Positions 18,070-29,463 of a DNA stretch of 64,000 nucleotides are shown here, in pieces. The notes beneath the pieces were generated by a model. The model was not told where the DNA came from, did no database searches, and saw only the letters and a program-made list of their open reading frames with translations. The position numbers and the translations under genes were made by a program. The stretch lies in the NCBI GenBank assembly GCA_023431345.1, contig JAEYWK010000100.1, positions 30,525 through 94,524 of the forward strand, read 5' to 3'. The DNA comes from Pseudomonadota bacterium. GTDB taxonomy: Bacteria; Myxococcota_A; Polyangia; Polyangiales; Polyangiaceae. Numbering within the stretch: the stretch's first letter is position 1; every line of letters begins with the position of its first letter.

Positions 18070-19269
18070 TCAGGCGCTTTCGAGCGCGCGAGAAATATCC
18101 TCAATCAAGTCGTCGGTTTCCTCCACGCCCACAGACAGCCGTATCAAAGCGGGATTGATACCAATCTTGGACAACTCTTCATCGCTGAGCTCGAAGAAGC
18201 TCATGATGGCAGGCTGCTCGATCAGGCTCTCGACGCCGCCGAGCGAAGCCGCAATTTGCGGGATACGCGCGGCATCGACGACGCGCGACGCTGCGGCGCG
18301 CCCCCCGCGGACGACAAAGCTGACCACCGCGCCCCCGCCGCGCATTTGCGTGCTGGCGATCGCGAACGACGGGTGACTTTCGAGGAGCGGGTAATGCACG
18401 CTCTCTACTTTCGGGTGGCGCTCCAGCAGCTTCGCCAGCGCCAGCGCGCTCTGGCTCTGACGTTCGACTCGGAGCGCCAGGGTCTTCATGCCTCGCATGA
18501 TCAAGAACGCCGCATGCGGGTCCAAAACGGACCCGACGATGCCGCGCGTATCTCGCAGCAGCGAGATGATGTGCGCCGGCCCTGCCACGACCCCGCCCAA
18601 AACGTCGTTGTGGCCCGACAGGTATTTCGTCGCGCTGTGCAGCACGAGGTCGATGCCTAGCGAGAGGGGTTTGGAGTTCACCGGGGTCGCGAAGGTCGAG
18701 TCGACGAGCGTGCGGATGCGACCCTTGGCCTTGACGACCGCGGCGAGCTTCTCGAGATCGACGCAGTAGTTCAGCGGGTTGGTGGGCGACTCGGTGACGA
18801 CGAGGCGCGTGTTGGGACGCAGCGCGGCTTCCATCGCGGTCAGGTCGCCCGCGTCGATCACGGTGTGCTCGATGCCGAAGCGACTGAGCGTTTGCGTCAC
18901 GAACTGGCGCGTGCGCCGGTAGCAGTCGCGGAACAACACGACGTGGTCGCCGGATTTGAGCAGCGATAGCAACGCGGTGCTGGTCGCGGCCATGCCGCTC
19001 GAGAAAGCCACGCAGTCTTCCGCGCCTTCGAGGGCGGCGACGCGCAGCTCCAGCTCGCGCACGGTGGGGTTACCGTAGCGGCCGTACTCTTCGCGCTCTG
19101 GATCCGGATCCTCGCCGCGCATGTAGCGCTCGAGCGTCGCCGTGTTCTCGAACGTGTAGGTCGCGGTCTGCGCGATGGATGGGGTGAGGGTGTGATGCGC
19201 CCGTCCGCGCTCGATGCCGGCGTGAACGGCGTCGGTGGAGGTCGTCTTCTTGTCTTTACGTTCGCTCAT
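18070..19269 (-). CDS. Cystathionine gamma-synthase / gamma-lyase family PLP enzyme
   Basis: A 399-residue enzyme of the Cys/Met-metabolism PLP family. The PLP lysine lies in HSATKYLSGHND. Other family signatures are RYGNPTVRELELRVAALEG, CVAFSSGMAATSTALLSLL, VVTESPTNPLNYCVDLEKL and SLGGVESLIEQPAIMSF. It may make cystathionine from activated homoserine, cleave cystathionine or methionine, or act as O-acetylhomoserine sulfhydrylase; sequence alone does not separate these. It overlaps the proS stop by four bases. A sulfite reductase gene diverges from proS, so a sulfur-assimilation role is plausible by context. Confidence 0.9.
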   Translation of the reverse strand: MSERKDKKTTSTDAVHAGIERGRAHHTLTPSIAQTATYTFENTATLERYMRGEDPDPEREEYGRYGNPTVRELELRVAALEGAEDCVAFSSGMAATSTALLSLLKSGDHVVLFRDCYRRTRQFVTQTLSRFGIEHTVIDAGDLTAMEAALRPNTRLVVTESPTNPLNYCVDLEKLAAVVKAKGRIRTLVDSTFATPVNSKPLSLGIDLVLHSATKYLSGHNDVLGGVVAGPAHIISLLRDTRGIVGSVLDPHAAFLIMRGMKTLALRVERQSQSALALAKLLERHPKVESVHYPLLESHPSFAIASTQMRGGGAVVSFVVRGGRAAASRVVDAARIPQIAASLGGVESLIEQPAIMSFFELSDEELSKIGINPALIRLSVGVEETDDLIEDISRALESA

Positions 19270-21005
19270 GCTGCCTCGCCGGCAGTCGAGGCGCCGAGCG
19301 CCCGCTGCACCAGCTGGTGAATCCTCGTGGCCGCGCCCGAGAGCGCGATGACCTGGCCCTGCTTGGCGCCGTCGCGCCGCTGCTTCAGCTCGATACTGCC
19401 GCTCTCCAGCGTCTTCGGAGAGATGGTGAGCCGCAGCGGAATGCCGAGCAAGTCGGCGTCTTTGAACTTCACGCCGGCGCGCTCGTCGCGATCATCGACC
19501 AGCACCTCGAGCCCATGAGCCTCGAGCTCTCGTTCGAGCTCGGCCGTCGCGCTCGCTACGGCCGAGTCCGTCCCGATCGGGACGACCGCCACGTGGTAGG
19601 GCGCTACCGCGAGCGGGAACGCGATGCCCTGCGCATCATGGTGCTGCTCCACGAGCGCGGCGAGCAGCCGCGAGACGCCGATGCCATAGCAGCCCATGAC
19701 CAGGAGCTGCGGCGCGCCCTGGGCGTCGAGGTAGGTGGCGTTCATCGCCTCGGAGTACTTGGTGCCGAGCAAAAAGATGTGCCCGACCTCGGTGCCGCGC
19801 AGCAGCTGGAGTGATGCCCCGCACTCGGGACACAAGTCGCCGTCCACCACGCTGCGGATGTCGGCCACGACGCCGTCGAAGTCACGGCCATAGGCGACGT
19901 GCACCAGGTGATAATCAGTGACGTTGGCGCCCGTAACGCCGTCCGCGACGCTGGCGGCGTCGCGATCGACGAACACCTTGCCCGCGAAGCCGACGGGGCC
20001 GGCGAAACCGACGGCCGCCGACGTGACGCGCTTCACGTCCTCGGCGCTCGCCAGGTGCACTTCGTCGACGCCCAGGGCTCGCGAGAGCTTCACCTCGCTC
20101 ACTTCGTGGTCCCCGCGCACGACCGCCAGCACCAGCTCTGCGCCCGCCACGTAGATCAGGCTCTTCAAGAAGCTCGTGACGGGCAGCCCCGTCAGCGCCA
20201 CCACGTCGGCGATCGAGCCGCGGCCTGGTGTGTGGAGCCGCTCGGCGGGCGGGAGCTCCTCGAGGCTCGGGCCTCGTCGCGGGTAGGGCGGGCTGGTGGC
20301 GACCTCCAGGTTGGCTGCGTACGGACACTGCAAGCAGGCCGCCAGCCGATCTTCGCCGCTCGGGACGAGCGCCTGAAATTCCTCGCTGCGTGAGCCGCCG
20401 ATCGAGCCGGCGTCGGCGCTCACGATGCGGTAGTCGAAGCCGAGACGAGCGAAGATGCGCTGGTAGGCGGCGCGCATCACGGCGTAGCTCTCCGCCGCCC
20501 GAGCGGCGTCGACGTCGAAAGAGTACGCATCTTTCATGATGAACTCGCGGCTACGGAGGAGTCCTCCGCGCGGCCTCGGCTCGTCGCGGTACTTGGTCTG
20601 GATTTGATAGAGGTTCTTGGGTAGGTCGCGGTAGCTCTGGATCTCGCGCCGCGCCAAATCCGTCACGATCTCTTCGTGGGTGGGGCCCAGGTGGTAGTCG
20701 CCGCCTCTGCGATCTTTGACGCGCAAGAGAACGTCGCCATAGGCCTGCCAGCGGCCCGTTTCTTTGAAATACTCTGCCGGCAACAGCGCGGGGAGCAGCA
20801 GCTCGAGCGCCCCCACGGCGTCGAGCTCTTCCCGGACGATGCGCTCGATCTTTCGCAGCACACGCACGCCGAGCGGCAGGTACGAATAGATCCCAGCGCC
20901 GACGCGCCGGGCATAGCCGCCGCGGAGCAGGAGCGCGTGGCTGACGCTGGAGGCATCGGCCGGGGCCTCCTTGAGCGTCGGGATCAGCGCGCGCGCGTAA
21001 CGCAT
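19266..21005 (-). CDS. proS: Prolyl-tRNA synthetase, bacterial type with editing domain
   Basis: A 579-residue class II synthetase that charges tRNA-Pro. The start at 21005 gives MRYARALIPTLKEAPADASS, the normal family N-terminus. Motif 2 is in YRDEPRPRGGLLRSREFIMK, and motif 3 is in GCYGIGVSRLLAALVEQHHD. Between them (about residues 235-390) is the INS editing domain that clears mischarged Ala-tRNA (VTSFLKSLIYVAGAELVLAV, then VADGVTGANVTDYHLVHV). A CPECG knuckle near residue 410 follows. The C-terminal anticodon-binding domain is complete. It overlaps the downstream PLP-enzyme gene by four bases and is divergent from the sulfite reductase gene. Confidence 0.95.
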   Translation of the reverse strand: MRYARALIPTLKEAPADASSVSHALLLRGGYARRVGAGIYSYLPLGVRVLRKIERIVREELDAVGALELLLPALLPAEYFKETGRWQAYGDVLLRVKDRRGGDYHLGPTHEEIVTDLARREIQSYRDLPKNLYQIQTKYRDEPRPRGGLLRSREFIMKDAYSFDVDAARAAESYAVMRAAYQRIFARLGFDYRIVSADAGSIGGSRSEEFQALVPSGEDRLAACLQCPYAANLEVATSPPYPRRGPSLEELPPAERLHTPGRGSIADVVALTGLPVTSFLKSLIYVAGAELVLAVVRGDHEVSEVKLSRALGVDEVHLASAEDVKRVTSAAVGFAGPVGFAGKVFVDRDAASVADGVTGANVTDYHLVHVAYGRDFDGVVADIRSVVDGDLCPECGASLQLLRGTEVGHIFLLGTKYSEAMNATYLDAQGAPQLLVMGCYGIGVSRLLAALVEQHHDAQGIAFPLAVAPYHVAVVPIGTDSAVASATAELERELEAHGLEVLVDDRDERAGVKFKDADLLGIPLRLTISPKTLESGSIELKQRRDGAKQGQVIALSGAATRIHQLVQRALGASTAGEAA

Positions 21006-21160
21006 CGGTGTGACGCGCGTCCTAGCATGAGCGCCCCTCACCTGCATAAAGTCTCGTAATAATCGCAAGTTAACGCGGGCAATCGGTGTGCGGGCCGACG
21101 CTCACCCACCCATTCCCCAGTTGTCGCACCGGAAAATGGGAGTATTGTCCCGGCCCCCTC

Positions 21161-23413
<2,253 letters not shown>

Positions 23414-23429
23414 GCTCGAGGGACCGGAA

Positions 23430-24002
23430 ATGAAATCGGAAAAGCTGCAGATCAAGTTCTTCGCCAAGCCGAACCCCGCCTTCGACGTCGAGACGGTCGT
23501 GCCGGTGTTTCATCGCTTCATTCGCGAGCACGCCTTCGACGAGCTGATGATCGACGTGGCGGACTACAAGCACGTCAAGAACGGCCCCGGCATCGCGCTG
23601 ATCGGCGACGCCAACGACTACTTCCTCGACGAGGGCGAGGGCAGGCCGGGCCTTTTGTTCAGCCGCAAGCGCCACGGCGCGCCCGCGGAGGGGCGTCTGC
23701 GCGAAGGCTTCGCGCGCGCTCTCCGCGCCTGCGGCCTGCTGGAGGCCGCCCCTGAGCTGGGCGGCAAGCTCACGTTCGCCACGGACGAAATCATGATTCG
23801 CTTGCCGGATCGCCTGAACGCGCCCAACGACGACGCGAGCTACGCCGACGTTCAAGCCCAGGTGTCAGCGTTGGTCGAGAAGCTGTACGGCCCCGGAGCC
23901 ACCTTCACGCGCGGCCCCGGCGCGCCCGAAGCGCTCTCGCTGCGCGTGAAGACCAAGTCGACGCCGGCCATCTCCGCCTTGCTGACGACGCTCGGCGGCT
24001 AG
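23430..24002 (+). CDS. Conserved hypothetical protein following the sulfite/nitrite reductase
   Basis: A 190-residue soluble protein, 16 bp after the reductase gene and therefore probably in the same transcript. I do not recognise the family. The N-terminus is KLQIKFFAKPNPAFDVETVV; the middle is acidic (DVADYKHVKNGPGIALIGDA) and the chain ends in Gly-Gly. It may be a partner or maturation factor of the reductase, which is inference from position only. No signal peptide, cysteines suited to metal binding or membrane helices are visible. Confidence 0.7.
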   Translation: MKSEKLQIKFFAKPNPAFDVETVVPVFHRFIREHAFDELMIDVADYKHVKNGPGIALIGDANDYFLDEGEGRPGLLFSRKRHGAPAEGRLREGFARALRACGLLEAAPELGGKLTFATDEIMIRLPDRLNAPNDDASYADVQAQVSALVEKLYGPGATFTRGPGAPEALSLRVKTKSTPAISALLTTLGG

Positions 24003-24018
24003 CGCGCAGCGTCGCGTG

Positions 24019-24049
24019 CTCGGCGTCCTCGGCGGCGCCGAGCGCCGAG
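24019..24049. terminator. Bidirectional hairpin between convergent genes
   Basis: CTCGGCG (24019-24025) pairs with CGCCGAG (24043-24049), and inside, CTCGGC (24028-24033) pairs with GCCGAG (24037-24042) around GGC. The result is a 13-bp stem with a 2-nt bulge, placed exactly in the 57-bp gap between two convergent genes. No T-run is present. Confidence 0.5.
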
Positions 24050-24059
24050 TCAGAGCCCC

Positions 24060-24848
24060 TCACGGCTTGACGGTGACTGGGTCGCCGAGGCGCAAGTGCC
24101 CGCTCGCGTCGTGAACGAGGTTCATCCCGAACCAAACTTTGCCGTCTTCACGCCGATATTGGCTGAGGGTCGACAGCGGCTCCTTGCCGTTTGCCCCGCT
24201 CGCGGGGTCGATCGTCGTGACGACGCATCGCTCGCAGCGCTTGACGCCTCGCATGGAGATATCCCCGATTTCTACGCGAGCAAAGCCGTCTTCCGCGTAC
24301 GCCTCGCAGTCGGCCACGACGAGGTTGGGACGGAAGCGCGCCATCGTGATCGGTTCGGGCAAGCGCGCGTTCAAGTCGGCGAGCGACGCCTCCGAGATGA
24401 CGAGGAGCGGGTAGCCGTCGGCGAAGCTCACGACGTCGGTCGGCAACGCCCGTCGCGGGTTGACGGGACGCAGCTCGTGCTCGGGCATGAACACCAGGCT
24501 GACGTCCGAGCCGAGCAGCTCGGAGAACCAGCGGCTGCCGTCGGCAACGCGCCAGCCGTGGCCGCCGTAGCCCCACACCTGGTACGCGAGAGGCTCACCG
24601 GAGCTGGGCTCGAGTGGCAGCTCGAGCCGCGGCATGGCCGGCGCCGTGATCGCGAGCGCGCTCCCTCGCAGCTCGGGGAGCACCCGGCACAGCGTCGGCA
24701 CTTCGCGCTGGGTGATGAAGACGCCGTGACGATCGACGAGCATGAAGCGTCGATCGAAGGCGAGGCCGCGCCGAACGAGCTCGCTCTGCGCGAGCGAGAC
24801 GCCGGCGCAGCCTTTGATCGGATAGATGAAGAGCCCAGAAAGGTGCAT
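24060..24848 (-). CDS. MOSC domain protein (mARC/YcbX-like)
   Basis: A 262-residue protein with an N-terminal MOSC_N beta-barrel (LSGLFIYPIKGCAGVSLAQS) and a C-terminal MOSC domain (ARFRPNLVVADCEAYAEDGF, then GDISMRGVKRCERCVVTTID). The cysteine in KRCERCVVTTIDPASG lies where mARC proteins coordinate the molybdenum cofactor. Related proteins (YcbX, mARC) reduce N-hydroxylated compounds such as N-hydroxyguanidines or base analogues with a redox partner. No ferredoxin domain is fused. The adjacent ABC transporter begins 36 bp downstream on the same strand, but a functional link is not obvious. Confidence 0.85.
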   Translation of the reverse strand: MHLSGLFIYPIKGCAGVSLAQSELVRRGLAFDRRFMLVDRHGVFITQREVPTLCRVLPELRGSALAITAPAMPRLELPLEPSSGEPLAYQVWGYGGHGWRVADGSRWFSELLGSDVSLVFMPEHELRPVNPRRALPTDVVSFADGYPLLVISEASLADLNARLPEPITMARFRPNLVVADCEAYAEDGFARVEIGDISMRGVKRCERCVVTTIDPASGANGKEPLSTLSQYRREDGKVWFGMNLVHDASGHLRLGDPVTVKP

Positions 24849-24884
24849 GACGGTGCTGTCAGTGGGGGATGCCGCCGCGAGCCC

Positions 24885-25838
24885 TCAGGCGCGCGCCCCT
24901 TGGCGTACGCGATCCAGCGTCATCGCCACGACGATGATGCCGCCCGTCAGGATCTCCTGAATCCAGTTGGGCATACCGAGGTGCGTGCAGCCCGCCTTGA
25001 TCACAGTGAGGAGTAGCGCGCCGAGCAAGGTACCGGCAACCGAGCCTTGCCCGCCCGACAGCGAGCCGCCGCCAATGACGACCGCGGCGATGGCCTCGAG
25101 CTCGAGCCCCACGGAGTCAGTCGGGTCGCCCACCGTCAGAGTCGAGAACTCGAGCACGCCGGCCGCGCCTGCGAGGAGCCCGCCGAGCGAGTAGATGGCG
25201 AGGCGCACCCGGCCTACCGACACCCCGCACAGCCGCGCGGTGTGCTCGTTCGAGCCGACGGCTACAGCGTGCCGGCCCAGCCGCGTGTAGGCGAGCAGCA
25301 CCGCGCACACCACGGCGGCCGCGAAGGCCCACCACACTCCCTGAGGGACCCAGCGCTCGCCCGGTGCTATCGCCATCCAGTCATCGATGCCGCGGGCCGG
25401 GGCGTCGATCTTTTGCTCATCGGCGAGACCTTTGGCCAGGCCACGCAGCGCGCTCATGCTGCCGAGCGTCGCGATGAACGGCGTGATGCGTAGGCCCACG
25501 ACCAAGAGCCCGTTGAGCGCGCCCGCGGCCGCGCCGAGCGCCAGCGCCGCCAGCACCGCGCTGAAAGGGCCGGCGCCGGCTTGCAGACATTTGGCGACCA
25601 CCACCGTCGTGAGCGCGACGGTGGAGCCGACCGAGAGGTCGATACCCCCGTGGATGATGATCAGCGCCATGCCGACGGCGGCGATCGCCACCACGACCGT
25701 TTGGCGCAGCATCGTCACCAAGTTGAGGCTGCGCAAGAACGTGTCGGGGGTGAGCGCGGAGAACAACGCGTAGACGCAGATGAGCGCCAACAGCGGCCCA
25801 AACCACGGTTTTCGAAGCCAGCTCGTGAGCTCGTTCAT
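24885..25838 (-). CDS. Ribose-type ABC transporter permease (RbsC family)
   Basis: A 317-residue membrane protein with about ten hydrophobic segments. The signature GMALIIIHGGIDLSVGSTVA and the segment LRITPFIATLGSMSALRGLA are typical of RbsC/XylH/AraH permeases. It overlaps the ATPase gene stop by four bases and is the last gene of a leftward B-A-C operon. The substrate is probably a monosaccharide or similar small molecule; no kinase or catabolic enzyme is encoded beside it. Confidence 0.92.
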   Translation of the reverse strand: MNELTSWLRKPWFGPLLALICVYALFSALTPDTFLRSLNLVTMLRQTVVVAIAAVGMALIIIHGGIDLSVGSTVALTTVVVAKCLQAGAGPFSAVLAALALGAAAGALNGLLVVGLRITPFIATLGSMSALRGLAKGLADEQKIDAPARGIDDWMAIAPGERWVPQGVWWAFAAAVVCAVLLAYTRLGRHAVAVGSNEHTARLCGVSVGRVRLAIYSLGGLLAGAAGVLEFSTLTVGDPTDSVGLELEAIAAVVIGGGSLSGGQGSVAGTLLGALLLTVIKAGCTHLGMPNWIQEILTGGIIVVAMTLDRVRQGARA

Positions 25839-27307
25839 CCCGTCGCCTCGAGTAGCAGCTGGTGCTCGCTGCGTTCGCTGGCCGGGCGCGCGGCGTGCAA
25901 CTTGCCTCGCACCATCACCGCGATGCGGTCGCAGATGCCGACCAACTCCGGCATGTAGCTCGAGACCACCAGCACCGCCTTGCCGCGCGCCGCGAGCTCG
26001 TCGATCAAGCGATAGATGTCGGCCCTGCTGCCCACGTCGATGCCTCGCGTGGGCTCGTCGAGCAGCAACACGTCGACGTCTTGATGAAGCAGGCGCGCCA
26101 GCGCCACCTTCTGCTGGTTGCCGCCCGAAAGGGCGCCGGCGAGCTGCTCCGGCCCGCGCGCGCGGATGCCGAGCTTGTCGATCCAGCGTCGCGTTACCTG
26201 GAGCGCCCGCGACGGCAGGGCCAGCCCGAGCGGACCGAGCGGCGTGGTGCCGGACAACGAGACATTTTCGGCGATCGAGAGGCTCTCGGCCAGCCCTTCA
26301 CCTTTGCGGTCTTCGGACAACAGCCCGACCTTGGCGAGGGCCAAGGCCCGAGGGCTCGCCGCGACCGGCCGCCCCTGGACCAAGACCTGCCCCGCCGCCC
26401 GCGTATCGAGTCCGAAAATGGCTCTCAACAGCTCGCTGCGGCCGGAGCCGATCAAGCCCGCGATGCCCAGCACCTCGCCGGCGCGCAAGTCCAGGCTCAC
26501 TCGCTCGGGGAGCTTGCGCCCCGAGAGCTCGCGCACTTCGAGCAGCACCTCGCCGGCTCGGCGCTCGCCGCGCGGGAACAGCTCGGACACCTTCCGCCCG
26601 GCCATGAGTGACACGAGCTCGGCGCGGGTGGTGCTCGCCACCTGACCGCTCGCGACCGAGCGACCGTCGCGGAGCACGGTGTACTCGCTGGCGATGCGCT
26701 CCACCTCCTCCAGGAAGTGAGAGATGTAGAGCACGCTGACGCCATCGGCGACCAGCTTGCGCACGACCTCGAACAGCCGCTCCGTGTCGGCGCCCGTCAA
26801 GGCGCTGGTCGGCTCGTCCAAAATCAATACTTTACAGCGCTCGTTGCAGAGCGCGCGGGCGATGCTGACCAGCTGCCGATCGGCAGGACCGAGCGCGCCG
26901 AGCGGCACGTCGAGCTCGAGCTCAGCGCCGACCTGAGCGAGCGCGCGGCGCGCAATTTCGCGGCTGCGTCGCACGTCCACGAACGGGCCGCGGCGCGGCT
27001 CGCTGCCGAGGAGCAAGTTCTCGCGCACGCTCAAATCTCGGCAGTAAATGGGCTCTTGGTAGACGATGGAGACGCCGAGCGCTCGCGCCGCCTCCGGGCT
27101 CTGGGGACGAAACGGCACGCCGTCGAGCCGCATGCTGCCCGCGTCGGGTTGCTGCGCGCCTGACAGCAGCTTCATCAGCGTGCTCTTGCCCGCCCCGTTC
27201 TCGCCGAGCACGGCGTGCACGCTGCCCGCCCTCGCCGACAGGCTCACCCCCGCCAGCGCGCGCGCGGGGCCGAAGGACTTTTCGAGCGTGCTGAGCTCGA
27301 GCCGCAT
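25835..27307 (-). CDS. Ribose-type ABC transporter ATPase with two nucleotide-binding domains (RbsA family)
   Basis: A 490-residue tandem ATPase. The first domain has Walker A GENGAGKST and Walker B LILDEPTSAL; the second has a degenerate Walker A (GLIGSGRSEL), the signature LSGGNQQKVALARLL and Walker B LLLDEPTRGID. This is normal for RbsA/XylG proteins, which energise import with the first site. ATG at 27307 overlaps the stop of the binding-protein gene (TGATG). Confidence 0.93.
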   Translation of the reverse strand: MRLELSTLEKSFGPARALAGVSLSARAGSVHAVLGENGAGKSTLMKLLSGAQQPDAGSMRLDGVPFRPQSPEAARALGVSIVYQEPIYCRDLSVRENLLLGSEPRRGPFVDVRRSREIARRALAQVGAELELDVPLGALGPADRQLVSIARALCNERCKVLILDEPTSALTGADTERLFEVVRKLVADGVSVLYISHFLEEVERIASEYTVLRDGRSVASGQVASTTRAELVSLMAGRKVSELFPRGERRAGEVLLEVRELSGRKLPERVSLDLRAGEVLGIAGLIGSGRSELLRAIFGLDTRAAGQVLVQGRPVAASPRALALAKVGLLSEDRKGEGLAESLSIAENVSLSGTTPLGPLGLALPSRALQVTRRWIDKLGIRARGPEQLAGALSGGNQQKVALARLLHQDVDVLLLDEPTRGIDVGSRADIYRLIDELAARGKAVLVVSSYMPELVGICDRIAVMVRGKLHAARPASERSEHQLLLEATG

Positions 27308-28326
27308 CACGGCGCGCTGCCGAGCCACTCGGCGAGAGGAGGGGACAGCAGCGCCTTCATGTCCGGCTGGTCCATGTTGGCCTTGTCGATCAACGACGCG
27401 CCCGTATCGATGCGCGCTTCGACCTTCTCTTTCCGCAGGTGGCGCGTGAGCGTCTTGACCGCCAAGTAGCCCATGTTGAACGGGTTCTGCAGGACTAGGC
27501 CGTCGAGCTTGCCTGTCCGCACTCCCTCGATCAGCTTGGCCGACGAGTCGAAGCCGATGAAGCGGAGCTTGCCGGCGAGGCCAGCCTTTTCGAGGGCCAG
27601 GAGCATGCCGAACGTGGTCGACTCGTTCGGACAGAACACGCCCTGCAGCTGGCCTCTGCCAGCGTTCTGCGCCAGCAGCAGGTTCTCGCTAGCCGAGAAC
27701 GCCGACTCCGTCGTCGCTCCCCCGTACTGATTGGCGCTGACGAGCTTGATGTCCGCAAATTTCCTGATGGCTTCCAGGAACCCCTCCTCGCGGTGGTGCG
27801 TGCTGGCCGAGCCCTCTTGGTAGCGCAGCACGACGACATTGCCCTTTCCGCCCAGCAGCTGCCCCAGCTTCTCTCCTGCCAGGCGGCCGGCGGCGCGGTT
27901 GTCGGTCGCGACGAAGCTGACGTGCTCGCTGCCTTTCAGATCGGAGTCGAAGATCACCACCGGGACGCCGGACTTGACGGCGGCCTTGACCGGCGCCGCG
28001 AGCGCCGACTCGTTCAGCGGCGCGAGCACGAGCCCGGCCACGCCTTGCGCCGTAAAGCTCTGCACCAAGTCCGCCTGGGATTTGAGGTCGTCTTCTTTGA
28101 GCGGACCCTTCCAGATGATCTCGACCTCGAGCTCTTTGGCGGCCTTGGCCGCGCCCGCGTGCACTGCCTTCCAGAACTCGTGCGTCGTGCCCTTGGGCAC
28201 GACCGCGATGCGCAGCTTGCGCGCGCTCGTCGCGCCTGAGGTTGCAGTTCCGGCGTCGTCGCGCTTGCACGCGATGGGTAGCGTCGCCAACAAACCCAAC
28301 TGAAGGAGCAGATCCCGGCGCAGCAC
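27307..28326 (-). CDS. Ribose-type ABC transporter substrate-binding lipoprotein (RbsB family)
   Basis: A 339-residue periplasmic-binding protein of the type I fold. The signal peptide ends in the lipobox LPIAC, so it is likely a lipid-anchored receptor. Family features: LRIAVVPKGTTHEFWKAVHA, GLVLAPLNESALAAPVKAA, VPVVIFDSDLKG and LQGVFCPNESTTFGMLLALE. It heads the three-gene importer operon. The binding pocket does not allow a substrate call. Confidence 0.9.
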   Translation of the reverse strand: MLRRDLLLQLGLLATLPIACKRDDAGTATSGATSARKLRIAVVPKGTTHEFWKAVHAGAAKAAKELEVEIIWKGPLKEDDLKSQADLVQSFTAQGVAGLVLAPLNESALAAPVKAAVKSGVPVVIFDSDLKGSEHVSFVATDNRAAGRLAGEKLGQLLGGKGNVVVLRYQEGSASTHHREEGFLEAIRKFADIKLVSANQYGGATTESAFSASENLLLAQNAGRGQLQGVFCPNESTTFGMLLALEKAGLAGKLRFIGFDSSAKLIEGVRTGKLDGLVLQNPFNMGYLAVKTLTRHLRKEKVEARIDTGASLIDKANMDQPDMKALLSPPLAEWLGSAP

Positions 28327-28443
28327 GGGCTACGATGTTAGTCTGCCCAGCGCGGGGTCAAAAGCTAATTTGCAGGCCCGTTCAGCGCCGAGCAACCCGA
28401 TGAGCGCTCTGACCTCACGGAAATGACACCCATCACGAGCTGA

Positions 28444-29361
28444 TCAGTAGGACGGGGGCGGCGCGAAGCGACCCGGGAACGCATCCGCCGAGTTGCGCCG
28501 CTCGAGCTCTCGTGTGGTCCAGGGCCAGCGTGAATCGCGCTCTTGGAAGACGGCCACTCCAATCACGCCTACGTTGCGATCGCTGCCGCGCTTGGCCGCG
28601 TACGAGTCGCGCACGCGCCCGAAGCGGAAGGCCGCCACTTGCGCCTCGCTCTGACGAAAGCCGTCGATTTCGAGGGTGGACCAGGGCGCCACCAAGTAGC
28701 CGCGCTTGTCGATCGAGCCCGGCTGACCGTCGATCACGTCCAGTCCGTCGACGGTGGCGACCGCTTCGAAGCGAGCGGCGCTGCGGTTCTCGATGCGCAG
28801 GGAGTAGCGTGCTCCGTCGCGGCCGAGAACGTAGCCCTGGCCTCCCGCCGAGAACGTGGGCAGCGGAGCGCCGCCATCGTCGACGACCTGGATGGTGATG
28901 GCGCCCTGCGCGGCGACGATTCCGTCCGTGCGGCGATCCCAGAAGCCGCCCCCGAGCATCGCGCGCACGCCCGCTTCGTCATTGTAGAAAAAGCTCGACG
29001 TCGAGAGCGGGCGCGACGCGTCTTCGCGCTCGAAGGGCGCAGACGACACGCGACTCTCGCGCGTCTCGCCCCACTCGGTGCCGAGCCCGGGGCGCTCCGG
29101 CGCCGACTGGTACGCGCGGTCGGCCGAACCGGAAGCTTCACGCGGCGCGGCGGCGCGGGGCGGGGCCCCGTCGCTCCGTTCCGCGGGCCCGGCGTAGGGA
29201 GACGGGCTCGGTGGAGAGTACGCGCCGCGCGCGGGGGCAGCCGGCGCTACGACTCCCGGCGCCGCCTCGGGGCTCGACGCCCGAGAGCAGCCGGCGGTGA
29301 GGACGGCGCCGAGCGCCAAGGCAGTGAGAGCGGTAGCGGTAGGGGCGGTCGAGCGGGTCAT
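28444..29361 (-). CDS. Hypothetical lipoprotein
   Basis: A 305-residue predicted lipoprotein; start ATG at 29361 (with AAAGG upstream) gives a signal peptide ending LTAGC. A Pro/Ser/Ala-rich linker of about 100 residues is followed by a beta-rich domain (about 140-270, e.g. GAITIQVVDDGGAPLPTFSA and GYLVAPWSTLEIDGFRQSEA). No family recognised. The C-terminal ARG/Pro-rich tail ends in PPPSY. Probably transcribed alone. Confidence 0.65.
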   Translation of the reverse strand: MTRSTAPTATALTALALGAVLTAGCSRASSPEAAPGVVAPAAPARGAYSPPSPSPYAGPAERSDGAPPRAAAPREASGSADRAYQSAPERPGLGTEWGETRESRVSSAPFEREDASRPLSTSSFFYNDEAGVRAMLGGGFWDRRTDGIVAAQGAITIQVVDDGGAPLPTFSAGGQGYVLGRDGARYSLRIENRSAARFEAVATVDGLDVIDGQPGSIDKRGYLVAPWSTLEIDGFRQSEAQVAAFRFGRVRDSYAAKRGSDRNVGVIGVAVFQERDSRWPWTTRELERRNSADAFPGRFAPPPSY

Positions 29362-29463
29362 GGCGGGCCTTTCGTTCGTCGTGTGCACGCTCAACGAGCC
29401 CGTGCCCCCGTGGCTTACAGGCGCCCGCCACACTTTCAGAATACGAGTCGTTGCGTAGGCTTG

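Noticed and set aside
24885..28326. Autoinducer-2 (Lsr) uptake system
   Set aside because: Gene order and the lack of lsrK/lsrR/lsrF-type genes give no support; left as a generic ribose-type importer.
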